A stretch of 34,482 bases of DNA. Source: DASXSB01 sp036506275. GTDB lineage: Bacteria; Methylomirabilota; Methylomirabilia; Rokubacteriales; CSP1-6. The notes under the pieces are model-generated. The model saw only the letters and a program-made list of their open reading frames with translations, was not told the DNA's origin and ran no database searches. The stretch spans positions 1 through 34,482 of the forward strand of contig DASXSB010000022.1 in the NCBI GenBank assembly GCA_036506275.1, in the 5' to 3' direction. The translations under genes were made by a program, and so were the position numbers. Position 1 is the first letter of the stretch, and every line of letters starts with the position of its first letter. Positions 6,235-15,620 of the stretch are shown one piece after another.

Positions 6235-8547
6235 CTAGGCGCGCTGGAGCGCGGCCTGGATGGCGGCGTCGAGCTCGCGGGGACGAACGGGCTTGAAGAG
6301 GCAGCGATGGATGCCGAGCGAGGACAGGCGCGCGTGCTCGTCGTCGCGAAGGCCCCAGCCCGTGATGAAGAGGATGGGGACGGACGGATCCGTGTTGCGC
6401 ACGCGCTCCGCGACTTCCCAGCCGTTCATGCCGGCCATGCCGAGGTTGGTGAGGACGATGTCGTAGCGTCCCGGCTTGTAGGCGGCCATGGCCTGGGCGC
6501 CGCTGTTGGCGCCCGTCACCTTGTGGCCCACGCTCTGGAGCAATTCCGTCAGCGTCGAGAGCACCTGGCGATCGTCGTCGACGACGAGGACGCGCGCCGC
6601 CTGCCGCGGGAGGTCGGCGGGGGTCGTCCTGGGCGTGTCCGTCGATTCGCGGGCGATGGGGAACGTGAGCGTGAAGGTCGTGCCGTGGCCGGGCTGGCTC
6701 TGCACGGCGATCTCGCCGCCGTGGCGCTTCACGATCGAGTACGCCATCGAAAGACCGAGCCCAGAGCCGCCCTCGCCCTTCGTCGAGAAGAACGGCTCGA
6801 AGATCCGGCGCTGCACCGCTTCCGGCATCCCGATGCCGGTGTCGGTGACGGTGATGCGCCCTATGCGCGCGTCCAGCGTGCCAGTCCCGATGGTGAGCGT
6901 CCCGCCCTCCGGCATGGCGTCCATCGCATTCAAGATCAGGTTCGTCATGACCTCGGTGAGGGCGGCGGGGCGGCCGTTGACGGGCGGTACCGTGCCCAAC
7001 TCCAGCAGGAGATCGAGATGCCGATTGTCGTGGGCGATCTTCTCTTCCCACCGTGGCTTCGTGATGGCCACCGCTTCCTTCACGATATTGTTCAGGTCGA
7101 CGGGGACGAACTGCTCGTCCGGCCGGAGCCGCGCGAATTGCTGGATGCGACGCACCGTCTCGGAGCCGTCGAGGGCGGCGGACTCCACCACGTCGAGCGA
7201 GCGGCCCACGAGACCGGCGTCGCTCGGATTGGCCTTCATGAGCTGGGCGTAGCCGAGGATGGCCTGGAGCAGATTGTTGAAGTCGTGAGCGATGCCGCCT
7301 GCGAGCTGTCCGAGCGCGGTCAGCTTCTCGGACTGGTGGAGCTGGACCTCCATCTCCCGCTGCGCGGTGATGTCGCGGACGATGGCGATGAGCCGCTGCA
7401 GCTTGCCGTCGCGGCCCTGCAGCGCGGAGAGCGTGACGGCGAGGGCGCGGGGCCGGGCGGCGTTGGCAGGGCTCGACGTCTCGAACGTCACCGTCGGCGC
7501 GCCCTCGGCGAGGCGCCGGCGCGCGTCGGCGTAGCTCTCGTGGGGGATCACGTCGGTGATCGGATGACCGAGCGCCTCGCGCGTGGGAATGGCGAAGATG
7601 CGCTCCGCGGCCGGGTTCCAGCCGTCGATCCGATCGCGCGCGTCGACGGCGATGATGGCGTCGCCCGCGGAGGCGATGAGCTGCTCCAGCGAGGCCTTCG
7701 TGTCCGCGATCTGGCCGTAGAGACGTGAGTTGCGCACGGCGATGGCGAGGTACTCCGAGAGCATCTGAAGAAGCTCGCGCTCGGGACCTTCGATGGCGCG
7801 TCCGGACACGCGATTGTCGACGAGGAGGTGGCCCAGCCCGCCCTCGGCGTCGCGGATGGCGCACACGACCACGGCCGGCCCCTGCTCCGTGGTGACCGGT
7901 TCCGGGTCGAGCGCGATGTGCACGTGGTCGTAACCGAGCGCGCGACGGAGCTGCTCTGTCACCCCCGCCGTCATCGACCGCAGATCCAGGTGGCCCACGA
8001 TCGTGCGCGCGATCTCGCGCAGGATGGAGAGCTGCGTCACGCGCAGCGACTGCTCCGCCGCCTCCCGTCGCGCCGCTTCCTCGAGCTGGCGCGTCTTGGT
8101 GGTGAGGCTGCGCATCTCGTCCACGAGGCTCGCGATCTGACCCCGGGCGCCGAGATCGGCCTGGCGCCGCAGGAGCGCGCGTCGCACCACGTCTTCGAGG
8201 TCCTGGCGGGAGAACGGCTTGATGAGGTACTCGAAGGCGCCGTGGCTCAGCGCGAGCTTCACCGTCTCCAGGGATGCGTAGGCCGTGATCATGACGACTT
8301 CGATGGAGGGATCGGCGCGCTTGATGTGACGCAGCGCCTCCAGGCCGTCCATGTCCGGCATCTTGATGTCGAGGATGACGAGATCGGGCCGGATCTTCGG
8401 CAACTCCTGGAGGGCGGCGGTGGCGCTCTCCGCCGTCTTCACCTGATACGACGGCTTGAGCAGCATGCGCAACGACTCTCGCGGCCCCATCTCGTCGTCA
8501 ACCACGAGGATTCGAGGTTTCGTGGATGGCGGCGCGAACGTGGACAT
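6235..8547 (-). CDS. Hybrid sensor kinase: REC-GAF-PAS-HisKA-HATPase-REC
   Basis: A 770-residue cytoplasmic hybrid kinase. Residues 11-125 are a full receiver (D17/D18, phosphoacceptor D60 in ILDIKMP, K110). About 165-275 is GAF and about 285-400 is PAS. The kinase core has H421 in GIAHDFNNLLQ, N540, D569 in DTGIGM and GSGLGLS at 595-601. A second receiver at 651-770 keeps D657/D658 and K752, but the phosphoacceptor position is Asn701 (codon AAC) in YDIVLTNLGMAGMNGW. It is the last gene of the minus-strand signalling block; its ATG directly follows the upstream gene's TAG. The N-terminal receiver probably takes phosphate from a partner kinase; partners are inferred from position. Confidence 0.9.
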   Translation of the reverse strand: MSTFAPPSTKPRILVVDDEMGPRESLRMLLKPSYQVKTAESATAALQELPKIRPDLVILDIKMPDMDGLEALRHIKRADPSIEVVMITAYASLETVKLALSHGAFEYLIKPFSRQDLEDVVRRALLRRQADLGARGQIASLVDEMRSLTTKTRQLEEAARREAAEQSLRVTQLSILREIARTIVGHLDLRSMTAGVTEQLRRALGYDHVHIALDPEPVTTEQGPAVVVCAIRDAEGGLGHLLVDNRVSGRAIEGPERELLQMLSEYLAIAVRNSRLYGQIADTKASLEQLIASAGDAIIAVDARDRIDGWNPAAERIFAIPTREALGHPITDVIPHESYADARRRLAEGAPTVTFETSSPANAARPRALAVTLSALQGRDGKLQRLIAIVRDITAQREMEVQLHQSEKLTALGQLAGGIAHDFNNLLQAILGYAQLMKANPSDAGLVGRSLDVVESAALDGSETVRRIQQFARLRPDEQFVPVDLNNIVKEAVAITKPRWEEKIAHDNRHLDLLLELGTVPPVNGRPAALTEVMTNLILNAMDAMPEGGTLTIGTGTLDARIGRITVTDTGIGMPEAVQRRIFEPFFSTKGEGGSGLGLSMAYSIVKRHGGEIAVQSQPGHGTTFTLTFPIARESTDTPRTTPADLPRQAARVLVVDDDRQVLSTLTELLQSVGHKVTGANSGAQAMAAYKPGRYDIVLTNLGMAGMNGWEVAERVRNTDPSVPILFITGWGLRDDEHARLSSLGIHRCLFKPVRPRELDAAIQAALQRA

Positions 8548-10488
8548 CTAGCCGATAGCCGCCGGGAGTGTCACCTGAAAGGCAAGGTCGTGCCGGCCCT
8601 GACGCACGCGCAGCCGCCCGCCGATCGCTTCGACGAGACGTTGGCTCACCGCGGGGCCCACGTCGATGAGACTTTCCTGCACCATGTGCACGGGGTCGAA
8701 GAGGCGGTCCAATTTCTCGGGTGGCACCGTCGCCGTGCGGGAGGCGACGGATATCCGGACGGCGCTGTCGGCGTCGTCGGCGCGCGTGATCGAGATCGCG
8801 ACCTTCGCCTGATCGCCCTGGGAGTTGTGCCCGAGGTACCAGACCAGATAGGAGAGCGCCTTGCGCAGGTGCGGGGCGTCCGTCCTGACCATCTGGGGGG
8901 AGGGCCCGCGCTCGACCTCGAGCTGGACCCTCTTGCCGAGGGCGTCGTCCGCGAGCTCGACGGCCGCCACCACGTCTTCGACGACGGTTCTGGCGTCCAC
9001 CGCCGCCAAGTTTAGCTCACCTTCGCTGACCAACCCCGCAAGTTTCTCGAAGACTTCCACCAGCCGGCGCACGTCCCGGCCCACCACCGACGAAAAGTGC
9101 TTCCGGAAGTCGGGATCGTCGTACCGCTCCTCGATCAGTTCCATGAAAGTGTTGATCGATACGAGCGGATTCTTGATCTCGTCCGCGATGCGGGCCACCA
9201 CCCGCGCCAGGAGCTGGAACTGCTCGGATTGGCGCTTCTGGGCGGCCAGCTCTTTCTGGGCCGTCAGGTCCTCGAAGACGAGCACGGCACCGAGCGGCTC
9301 CGATTCGGCACCGTGGACGGGATAGGTGGAGATCTCGAGCGCGAGGTTCCGCAGCGCGAGCTGGACTTCGGCGCGCGGCGTCGAGCGTCCGGTCACGAGC
9401 GTGGCGTAGAGCATGTCGCCGAGCGGCGAGGGGAGGGCGCGCAGGTCTTGCTTGACGACGGTGTCGGCCGCGATCTCGAGGATCTCCTCGGCGCGGCGAT
9501 TCATGATGCCGATCTTCTGGTCGCGCCCGATCGTGATCACGCCGCTCGCCATGTGGGCGAGGATCCGCTCGTTGAACTCCTTGGCGCGCTGGAGCTCGTG
9601 GTGGAGCGTGATGTCGCGGATGGCGGTGGCGAGATGCGTGGCGAGATCGAAGAGCGTTTCCGTCTCGCGGCGCGCGTAGCCGGTGCCGAACACCGGCTGA
9701 CCCAGGCTCAGGATCGCCACCAGCTCGCCATGGGCGAGGAGAGGCACGGCGAGGACGCCCTGCACGAGCTGGAGCTCCCGCACCACGTCGGGGTCGGCGA
9801 GGTCTTGGAGCCGCGCCGGGCGGCCCTGCGCGGCGAGCCAGCGCGGCAGGCCTTCGTCGGCGGCCAGGCGGACGGAGCCGACGATCTGCGGCGCCACTCC
9901 GCGATGCGCGTGAATCCGGTAGGCCGTGCGGCCGGCGTCGGGGAGGAGGAGCGCGGACCGGGTGGGGCGCACGAACTCGCCGATGCCGTCGAGGAACATC
10001 TCCAGCACGCGGGGCAGGTCGAAGCCGGCCGCGAACGCGCGCGTGAATTCTTTCAGGACACGCGCGGGGGTGGCGGCTTCGCCGTGGGTCTCGGCTTCGA
10101 CGTCGGACGCCGGCCGTGCCCGCAGCTGCGCGCGCAAGGCGGCGACGTCACGCACGAGGCGTTCCTTGTCGGCCGCCTGCCGGAGCACGAGGGCGAGGTC
10201 GGCCGGGCTGAAGCTGGCGCCGAGGACGAAATCGGCGACCTCGGCCTCCTCCGCGTTCAGCGCGACCAGGATGGCGCCGGGCGCGAGGCGCCTGAGTCCG
10301 ACCACGAAACTCTCGAGCCCGCGTGACGTCCCGCCGCAATCGCGGACGACGAGATCGGCATCGACCACGGCCAGCGTGCGCAGCGCCTCCGCGTCGCTGG
10401 CGGCGGTGAAGACCGAGTATCGCGCGAGGGCGCGCTCGATCCGCGCGCGCAGGGCGTCGTCGGCGGTGACGACGAGGGCCGTGTTCAT
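8548..10488 (-). CDS. Degenerate histidine kinase (pseudokinase): REC-like, GAF, PAS, dead kinase core
   Basis: 646 residues from the ATG at 10488, whose ATGA overlaps the upstream gene's stop. The N-terminal 105 residues look like a receiver (D10/D11, D50) but lack the conserved Lys. About 140-295 is GAF and about 300-415 is PAS. The dimerisation box reads RIADEIKNPLVSI, so the phosphoacceptor His is Asp436 (codon GAC). The ATPase region has SYLVWYLGHN in place of the N box and no DxGxG or GxGxG loop. The fold length is kept, the frame is intact and the N terminus has full domains, so this is a maintained pseudokinase rather than a decaying gene. It probably scaffolds or regulates the two neighbouring active kinases. 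This is inference. Confidence 0.85.
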   Translation of the reverse strand: MNTALVVTADDALRARIERALARYSVFTAASDAEALRTLAVVDADLVVRDCGGTSRGLESFVVGLRRLAPGAILVALNAEEAEVADFVLGASFSPADLALVLRQAADKERLVRDVAALRAQLRARPASDVEAETHGEAATPARVLKEFTRAFAAGFDLPRVLEMFLDGIGEFVRPTRSALLLPDAGRTAYRIHAHRGVAPQIVGSVRLAADEGLPRWLAAQGRPARLQDLADPDVVRELQLVQGVLAVPLLAHGELVAILSLGQPVFGTGYARRETETLFDLATHLATAIRDITLHHELQRAKEFNERILAHMASGVITIGRDQKIGIMNRRAEEILEIAADTVVKQDLRALPSPLGDMLYATLVTGRSTPRAEVQLALRNLALEISTYPVHGAESEPLGAVLVFEDLTAQKELAAQKRQSEQFQLLARVVARIADEIKNPLVSINTFMELIEERYDDPDFRKHFSSVVGRDVRRLVEVFEKLAGLVSEGELNLAAVDARTVVEDVVAAVELADDALGKRVQLEVERGPSPQMVRTDAPHLRKALSYLVWYLGHNSQGDQAKVAISITRADDADSAVRISVASRTATVPPEKLDRLFDPVHMVQESLIDVGPAVSQRLVEAIGGRLRVRQGRHDLAFQVTLPAAIG

Positions 10489-12926
10489 GCCGGGGCGGGT
10501 GCGCTGACCGCCGCCACCAGTGGCAGCTCGATCGTGAAGCGCGCGCCGCCGTCGGCGCGATTCGAGGCGCTGAGGCGAGCGCGATGGCCGCCGGCGATCC
10601 CGGCACAGATCGCGAGCCCGAGCCCGGAGCCGCGTTGCCGCGTGCTGAAGAACGGCTCGAAGATGCATTCCAGGAGGGCAGGCGGGATTCCGGGGCCGGT
10701 GTCGTCGACGGTGACCGTCACCTGCTCCTCGCTGACCGACAACTCCACCGTGAGGGCGCCACCCGGCGGCGTCGCCTCATGGGCGTTGATGAAGAGGTTC
10801 ATGAAGAGCTGCTTGAGCTGAGCGTCGTCGCCGAGCACGAGCACCGGTCGCTCGCCGAGCCGGAGGCGGGCGGTCACGCCTTTCTCGTCTAACGTCGGCT
10901 GCAGCGACTCCAGCGCCTCGACTATGGGCGTACGCAGGTCCAGCCGGAGCTGCGGACGATCACTCGGCCGCGACAGCGCGCTCAGCCGTTCCAGCAGCCG
11001 CTCGATGTGGCCGATCTCCCGCCCCACGATACGGCTGAAATCGTCGATGAACGTCGCGTCGTCCCGGCGCCGCGCGATGAGTTGGGCGAAGGTCTTGATG
11101 GAGACGAGGGGATTCTTGATCTCGTGGCTGATGCCGGAGGCGAGCGCCTCGAAGTAGGCCAGCCGCTCCGCCCGCCGCCGCTCGATCTCGAGGGTCTTGA
11201 GCGGGGTCAAGTCGCTGAAGACCGCCACCGCCCCGAGGGCGGCGCCGCCGTCGTCGCGGAGGAGCGAGGTCGTGCACATCACGGGCAGTGTGCGGTCCGG
11301 CCCCGGCAGCTCGATCTCGGGCTGGGTCAGCGCCTGCCCGTCCGCCAGCGTCCTCCCCAGCGCCTCCGCGAGGCACGCCGGCAGCGCGGCCACCGGCCGC
11401 CCTTGGACATCGCCCGCCCGCAGCCCCGTCAGCTCTTCGGCACCGCGGTTGAACATCGTGACTTGGCCCCACTCGTTGATCGCGACCACGCCGCTCTCGA
11501 TCGTCCCGACGATGTTCTGGAGGTACTCCTTCGCGAGCACGATCTCGGCATAGAGCTGGGCGTTCTTGATCGCGATTCCCGCCTGGTTCGCCAGGGTCGT
11601 GAGAAGGTCCAGATCTTGCGGGTAATACGCGTCTCCCGAGCGTTTGGCCCCGAGGACGATGGCGCCGAGCACAGTGTCTTCGGAAAGGAGCGGCAGTACA
11701 AGAGCCCAATTCATGCGCGCAAGATCTGCGTGGAGCGCACGGACTTCGCCGTCGTCCAACCGCCGCGCCAGCTCGTCCGCCACGATCAGCTCGCGCCGCC
11801 GCCGCAGCGCCGCCATCACCGACGCCGGCGCTTCCGCGGGCGCGCTGAATTTTCCCTCGGCGTGCCGCGCATCGCTGATCGCGCGCGCGACGTGATCGTG
11901 GCCAAGGAGGTAAAGCTGAACCCCCTCGGCTCTCACGGCGTTGTCGATTGTTCGATGGAGGAATTCAGAGAGTGTTTTAAGGACCAGTACCCGTGTTAAG
12001 GCCTTGCTCGCTTCCCGCACGACTCGTCGATAGTTCGTACGCGTACGGTAGGCGTAGCGATCCAGAAGAGACTCCGCCAGATCCTTTGTGATCGGAATAA
12101 GGAGCCCAACTACCGCAGCAGCGATGGCTAGGATCACGATTTCGTCATGGCGAAGGTGATTTCGCAATCGGGGCCAGAGTATTCCGAACAGCACAACGAC
12201 AGGCGATAGAGACAGAATGATCGCAACGGCAAGTGTAAGACCTCGGTGCAGGACCAGCCGGAGATCCATTAAGCGATGTCTGATAATCGTGTGTGCGGTG
12301 AGGGCCAGCAGAATTAACGCGAAGTACGGACCGAGCCAACTGTACGTTGACCGACCAGTGAAAAGAGGTAATACGAGGTTCGCTGTGATTCCTCCAATGC
12401 CTGAAAGGATGAGGCCTGCGCCGAAATATTGGAATTGCGCGCGCGCCTGGCCGGTGGCGTGCCGCCACTTCGATGCAAGGGCCGCAACCGCCGTCATCCA
12501 AGTGACGACAAAGTATGCCCCAAACAGCGGGTACATTGGGCCTGTTCGCCTGGAGAGGCCTTCCGCAGTGACAGAAAATTCAGATGCGACCAGCGGCGTC
12601 GTCAGCGAAAGTGCAGCGAATATACAGCCGACAAATACGACAATCTTCTCCGCTGGCCGAGGAAGCCACTGTGCATACGTCCCATAGGCATGGGCGAAAG
12701 ACAAAAAGGTTACGGGAATCAGACTCGCACTCGCGAAAGATAGGCGCCCCCACAGTTCATTGTTCGACGATCCGTAAACGCCGCAAATCGCAGCGCTCCA
12801 GGCGGCGATGCATAAGGTGCAGGCCGCGAACCGACGATTAATGGCGCTGTTCGGACTAGAGCGCCACACGAACACGGCGAGCGCAGCACACGAGACCGCC
12901 ACGATAACCGCGAGCAAGCGGATCAT
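10485..12926 (-). CDS. Membrane sensor histidine kinase: 7TM-type N terminus, GAF, PAS, HisKA, HATPase
   Basis: An 813-residue inner-membrane kinase. About eight hydrophobic helices occupy residues 1-280 (HisKA_7TM-like sensor). GAF spans about 310-460 and PAS about 465-580. H601 sits in GISHEIKNPLVSI, with N714, D742 in DDTGPGI and GSGLGL at 766-771, so it should be active. The start ATG is preceded by GAAGGA. The 5' third (residues 1 to about 332) has much lower GC than the rest of the gene, and the switch near 11930 is abrupt. It is homologous throughout to the next kinase upstream. The 144-nt gap between them (12927-13070) has no clear promoter or gene. Confidence 0.9.
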   Translation of the reverse strand: MIRLLAVIVAVSCAALAVFVWRSSPNSAINRRFAACTLCIAAWSAAICGVYGSSNNELWGRLSFASASLIPVTFLSFAHAYGTYAQWLPRPAEKIVVFVGCIFAALSLTTPLVASEFSVTAEGLSRRTGPMYPLFGAYFVVTWMTAVAALASKWRHATGQARAQFQYFGAGLILSGIGGITANLVLPLFTGRSTYSWLGPYFALILLALTAHTIIRHRLMDLRLVLHRGLTLAVAIILSLSPVVVLFGILWPRLRNHLRHDEIVILAIAAAVVGLLIPITKDLAESLLDRYAYRTRTNYRRVVREASKALTRVLVLKTLSEFLHRTIDNAVRAEGVQLYLLGHDHVARAISDARHAEGKFSAPAEAPASVMAALRRRRELIVADELARRLDDGEVRALHADLARMNWALVLPLLSEDTVLGAIVLGAKRSGDAYYPQDLDLLTTLANQAGIAIKNAQLYAEIVLAKEYLQNIVGTIESGVVAINEWGQVTMFNRGAEELTGLRAGDVQGRPVAALPACLAEALGRTLADGQALTQPEIELPGPDRTLPVMCTTSLLRDDGGAALGAVAVFSDLTPLKTLEIERRRAERLAYFEALASGISHEIKNPLVSIKTFAQLIARRRDDATFIDDFSRIVGREIGHIERLLERLSALSRPSDRPQLRLDLRTPIVEALESLQPTLDEKGVTARLRLGERPVLVLGDDAQLKQLFMNLFINAHEATPPGGALTVELSVSEEQVTVTVDDTGPGIPPALLECIFEPFFSTRQRGSGLGLAICAGIAGGHRARLSASNRADGGARFTIELPLVAAVSAPAPA

Positions 12927-13070
12927 AAGAAGTCCTTCGCATGGCGCAACCGAGATCGCGCAAGCGCCACCGTGTAATCAGCAGACCATCTGTAGACTGG
13001 AGCTGCCAGCCTGGCTTGACAGAGAAAGGCCCTTGAGCGAAACGATACGACCGTGATTACGAACATTGCC

Positions 13071-15620
13071 TCAGGACTTAGATGGAGCGGCGACGTTTAT
13101 CGGGCTGCTTAACGGTAGACTGTCAGGTGAGCCATGGCCTGTCGAAGGGCTGCCTCCGTTGTGAAGCGCCGGGAACTCGACGATTACCGCAGCGCCTCTG
13201 CCGGTCGCGTTGTTGCGAGCGTATATCGTCGCATGGTGGGCATCTGCTATGCCGCGGCAGATTGAGAGCCCAAGCCCTGACCCTTTTGGCTTTGTCGTGA
13301 CGAACGGATCGAAGATCTTGCTTAGCATTTCTTCCGGAATACCTTGGCCAGTGTCTTCAACCTCGGCGACAACTAGGGCTCCATCTTCTGATTCGCGAGT
13401 CAGCAGCCGAACGGTAAGCTCTCCTCCGTTATTCATTGCCTCGAGCGCATTCATGAAGACGTTTAGGAACAGTTGCTTGATTTGGGCGGGATCGCCCGCG
13501 ATAGGGGGGAGGCGAGGATCGGATAAAACGTGGGTCGCTGTATGCTGCTGCTCAAGTTGGGCGCGCAACAGTGATAGCGTCTCCTGCATGGGCTCATGTA
13601 AGTTCAATGGCACTAACCGCTGAACCGGCGGGGTTGCCAAGTCCCGTAGCCGCGCGACCAAATCATCGATGCGATCGATCTCGCGTGCGACGACCTTGGA
13701 AAACTCGCCGTGAAAGTCTTCATCTGTAAACCACTCTGGCAACAGCTCGGCGAACGTCTTTATAGCAACGAGTGGATTCTTGATCTCGTGTGCAATTCCA
13801 GACGCGAGAGCGCCGACGGATGCAAGGCGCTCTGCCCGGCGCTTCTCCCGCTCGAGTTCTTTGATTCGTGTGAGGTCGCTGAATACGGCGACAGCGCCGA
13901 GTAGCGCTCCTGAACGGTCGATGAGGCTCGACGACGAACAGATGATCGGCAGCGGACGGCCGCCTTCGTCGTGAATTGCCGTTTCGATCTGCGTTCGCGG
14001 CTGTCGATCTGACATGGTCGCACTTAGCGCTTGAGCCAACGCGACCGGGAGGATTTGAAACCGAGATCCTTTGACCCTGCTTCCTTGAAGCCGTGTCATT
14101 CGCTCAGCCGCGGCATTGAACAAAGTAATAGTTCCGTCCCCAGCGACGGCGACCACGCCACTCTGCATCGTCCCGACAATGTTCTCGATGTATTCATTGG
14201 CGATCAAAACCTGCCTGTAGAGATGCGCATTCTTCAGAGCGATCGCAGCTTGACTAATCAGCGTAGAAACCAAATCGATATCATCGGGGAAGTAGGGATC
14301 CCCCGAAAGCTTCGAGCCAACGACAATGACACCGGAGAGCCGACCCTCTTCGAGTATAGGTACCGCCAAATCAGCTCCTAGATCCTGAAGTGCGGCAGCG
14401 GCCGATGCGCCAAGAGATTTCCTGGGCGCCGAGGACCATTCCTCTCTCACGCAGAGCCGTTTGTCGTTCTCTAAAAAGCGAAGCAGAGCAGCCGGCAGCG
14501 TTTGGGGGGTAGCCGAAGCTCCTGATGCCCAACGCGCAGACGCGTGAACCAACCTGGGTGCCGCGGCCTTGTGATGATCGCTGAGGTATACGAGAACGGC
14601 TTCGACCTTCAGGACATTTTCGAGAATCTCAGCTAGTTGCAGAAGTAGGGAGCTCGGGTCGAGAATAGTGCTAAGCCTCCGGCTTGCATCGCGAACTGTG
14701 CGTTGGTAATCGTATTCTTCTCGATAGAAGTATCGATTTACTAACTTCGCCAGAACTCCGATCGTCCGCTCAAAAAGTAGCGCCGTGACTATGGCGACGC
14801 CGACCGCCGTTGTTGTTGTGATGTGCTCGGAATCGCCCTCAGTCATGACCCGGAGAACGGCGGTAGCACCTAGAAAGAGAGCCACGGTTATCGCGATTCC
14901 GCACGCGTAGACGACCCCGCGTTTGATCGCCACCTTAATATCCATGAGGCGGTAGCGAATGATTGCGTGGGCTGCGAACATCGCGAGGACCAGTGAGAAG
15001 TATGGTCCGAGGAGGCTGAACCGTGACGTGTTCCAGACCAGCGGGATGACCAAGTTGGTCGTAATTGCTCCGCTGCCACCGAGCAGAATCCCTAGTAAGA
15101 GATAGCGAAGCTGGACTTTTTTGATCCCTACCGCTGACTTGAGCCTTTTCCAGAGCCGGTAGAGGGAAAACCCAAAACACGTAATGAAGTACAGTCCAAA
15201 AAATGGATGAAGCGGGCCGTACACGAAGTTCGCCCCGCGTTCGTTTGATGACGACGCCGCGACGATGAGGGGCGTAAACGACAGAGCTGCGAAGAGCGCG
15301 GTAAATAACCCGGGAATCGCGAGTGTTTTTGTGCTCCGAGGGGCTTCCGGCTCGCGAAAGGATTCAAAGACCCACAGCAGAGTAAACGGAATTGCGCTCG
15401 CGAATGCGAATGCCATGCGCCCGAGGAACACATTGGGCTCGTATGCCCTTGTTGAAAGATACATGGAGATACAGCCAATCCATCCGCTGACGGTCAACAT
15501 CGACAACAGAAAACGCCGATTCAGAGGCGCGCGCGGGTCCCGTGCGAAGACGAAGACTCCGAGGCCAACCAGGACAAGACAAAGCGCGAGAATCCCGACC
15601 CCTTGAGGTGCGGCGCTCAT
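13071..15620 (-). CDS. Membrane sensor histidine kinase paralogue: 7TM-type, GAF, PAS, HisKA, HATPase
   Basis: 849 residues with the same architecture as the downstream kinase: eight to nine membrane helices in residues 1-290, GAF about 320-470, and PAS about 475-590. The active core has H611 in GIAHEIKNPLVAI, N724, D756 in EDTGQGI and GSGLGL at 780-785. A 30-residue Ser/Pro-rich tail follows the ATPase domain. Its ATG directly follows the TAA of the ketosynthase gene, so they are co-transcribed and probably coupled. The gene is less GC-rich than the window average along its whole length. The sensed signal is unknown; HisKA_7TM proteins may sense membrane or lipid cues. Confidence 0.9.
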   Translation of the reverse strand: MSAAPQGVGILALCLVLVGLGVFVFARDPRAPLNRRFLLSMLTVSGWIGCISMYLSTRAYEPNVFLGRMAFAFASAIPFTLLWVFESFREPEAPRSTKTLAIPGLFTALFAALSFTPLIVAASSSNERGANFVYGPLHPFFGLYFITCFGFSLYRLWKRLKSAVGIKKVQLRYLLLGILLGGSGAITTNLVIPLVWNTSRFSLLGPYFSLVLAMFAAHAIIRYRLMDIKVAIKRGVVYACGIAITVALFLGATAVLRVMTEGDSEHITTTTAVGVAIVTALLFERTIGVLAKLVNRYFYREEYDYQRTVRDASRRLSTILDPSSLLLQLAEILENVLKVEAVLVYLSDHHKAAAPRLVHASARWASGASATPQTLPAALLRFLENDKRLCVREEWSSAPRKSLGASAAAALQDLGADLAVPILEEGRLSGVIVVGSKLSGDPYFPDDIDLVSTLISQAAIALKNAHLYRQVLIANEYIENIVGTMQSGVVAVAGDGTITLFNAAAERMTRLQGSRVKGSRFQILPVALAQALSATMSDRQPRTQIETAIHDEGGRPLPIICSSSSLIDRSGALLGAVAVFSDLTRIKELEREKRRAERLASVGALASGIAHEIKNPLVAIKTFAELLPEWFTDEDFHGEFSKVVAREIDRIDDLVARLRDLATPPVQRLVPLNLHEPMQETLSLLRAQLEQQHTATHVLSDPRLPPIAGDPAQIKQLFLNVFMNALEAMNNGGELTVRLLTRESEDGALVVAEVEDTGQGIPEEMLSKIFDPFVTTKPKGSGLGLSICRGIADAHHATIYARNNATGRGAAVIVEFPALHNGGSPSTGHGSPDSLPLSSPINVAAPSKS

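Noticed and set aside
8548..10488. Pseudokinase as a decaying pseudogene
   Set aside because: The frame is intact, GAF and PAS domains are good, and junctions to both neighbours are the tight overlaps of a working operon.
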